This document shows, piece after piece, positions 63,377 to 64,000 of a stretch of 64,000 nucleotides of DNA. The position numbers were made by a program, and so were the translations under genes. Origin of the DNA: Sphagnum compactum (taxonomy: Eukaryota > Bryophyta > Sphagnopsida > Sphagnales); contig OZ234502.1 of assembly GCA_965153455.1 (NCBI GenBank), positions 4,505,267 to 4,569,266 of the forward strand, given 5' to 3'. The notes under the pieces are model-generated. The model was given only the letters and a program-made list of their open reading frames with translations, had not been told where the DNA came from and did not search any database. Numbering within the stretch: position 1 is the first letter of the stretch; each line of letters opens with the position of its first letter.

Positions 63377-64000
63377 CTGCCAAGCATCATACACATAAAC
63401 CCATCAATGGCATTCCTCATCACACAAAAACACTCCAGTAAACAGAAAGATGTCCCCATATAGTCACACTATCTGCGACTATCAACATAAACTTATTTCC
63501 CTTTACAAAAGTACAACCCTAACATTACAGGGTGCAACAACAGTAAAAATGACCCACTCCAAGTGTAAACCAGTACTTAATATCTTCCTTTGTTTTTTTG
63601 GAGTGGTAACCTAAGAGGTTGATATTGAAAATGTGTGATGTGTTTCTACAACAATGTTGGAAATATAGCATTGTAAAACTATGATAAATTTGAGATGAAT
63701 CTAATGAATATGGAGTACCCAAAACCAGTTGCTAACATCTATAACAATGCTTTTAAGCACGGCACAATTTGAGTAGTGTAACCAATGTTAAAGGACAAAA
63801 AACCAACCAATCCCATTTTCCCATATCAGCTTATCAGTCCCTTTCCAGGACTATGCATTCAGGCTAAAGGAGGTGCCTGTGGGTCACTCTATCCAGTTTA
63901 GACCCTTTAGTCTCAAGCTGCTTGAAAATTTCTATCAAGGTTGTGGCATCCTCTGCAAGAAATCTATATATATATATATATATATATATGTAGAGCATCT
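63377..64000. other. Upstream intron or 5' region of the DOMON-b561 gene
   Basis: No exon with a signal peptide and a matching donor is found on the minus strand. It is therefore probably intron, with the first exon beyond the window. A (TA)n run lies at about 63964-63990. Confidence 0.45.

Overview
The window is nuclear DNA of a land plant. The evidence is GT-AG introns with plant-type splice sites, a ProT-family proline transporter, a secreted class III peroxidase, a DOMON/cytochrome b561 gene, a nuclear tRNA-Pro(CGG), CCCTAAA (Arabidopsis-type) telomere-like heptamers, and plant CACTA, copia and hAT elements. The species cannot be named from the sequence. The very low gene density, heavy nesting of old transposons and AT-rich spacers suit a large, repeat-rich genome such as a fern, lycophyte or gymnosperm, but this is inference.

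Layout. 0-15 kb: mostly degenerate AT-rich spacer with a copy of an unclassified ~310-360 bp interspersed repeat (called family A here), a broken hAT transposase, minisatellites and a GC-rich microsatellite block near 5.3-6.1 kb. 15.8-22.2 kb: a GC-rich promoter region and an eight-exon gene for a proline/compatible-solute transporter (+). 22.7-38.5 kb: a decayed Ty1/copia retrotransposon with both LTRs, PBS, PPT and a near-perfect 5-bp target duplication. Into it a ~8.8 kb CACTA (En/Spm) DNA transposon has inserted at 24.15-32.99 kb, with a TCT target duplication. The CACTA element carries a divergent pair of transcription units: a TNPA-like DNA-binding protein on minus, and on plus a two-exon SET-domain protein followed by a TNPD-like (tnp2/DUF4218/DUF4216) transposase with two in-frame TGA stops. 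The SET-domain gene is the most unusual cargo in the window.

38.5-46.4 kb: spacer with a diverged ~138 bp tandem repeat, an 11-unit 110/103 bp satellite whose length steps equal one telomeric heptamer, a family A copy, and a MITE-like element enlarged by a 46-bp minisatellite. 46.4-48.5 kb: a four-exon secreted class III peroxidase (-) with a glycine-rich N-terminal extension and loss of one conserved disulfide. 48.7-59.4 kb: spacer with more family A copies, an LTR fragment and a tandem repeat. 59.8 kb: tRNA-Pro(CGG) (-) beside a truncated family A copy. 62.05-63.38 kb: the 3' part of a DOMON-cytochrome b561 gene (-) whose 5' exon(s) are not identified.

The host genes look like independent single genes and share no evident pathway, although the peroxidase and the DOMON-b561 protein would both act in apoplastic or plasma-membrane redox chemistry. 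The transposon genes form functional units of their own.
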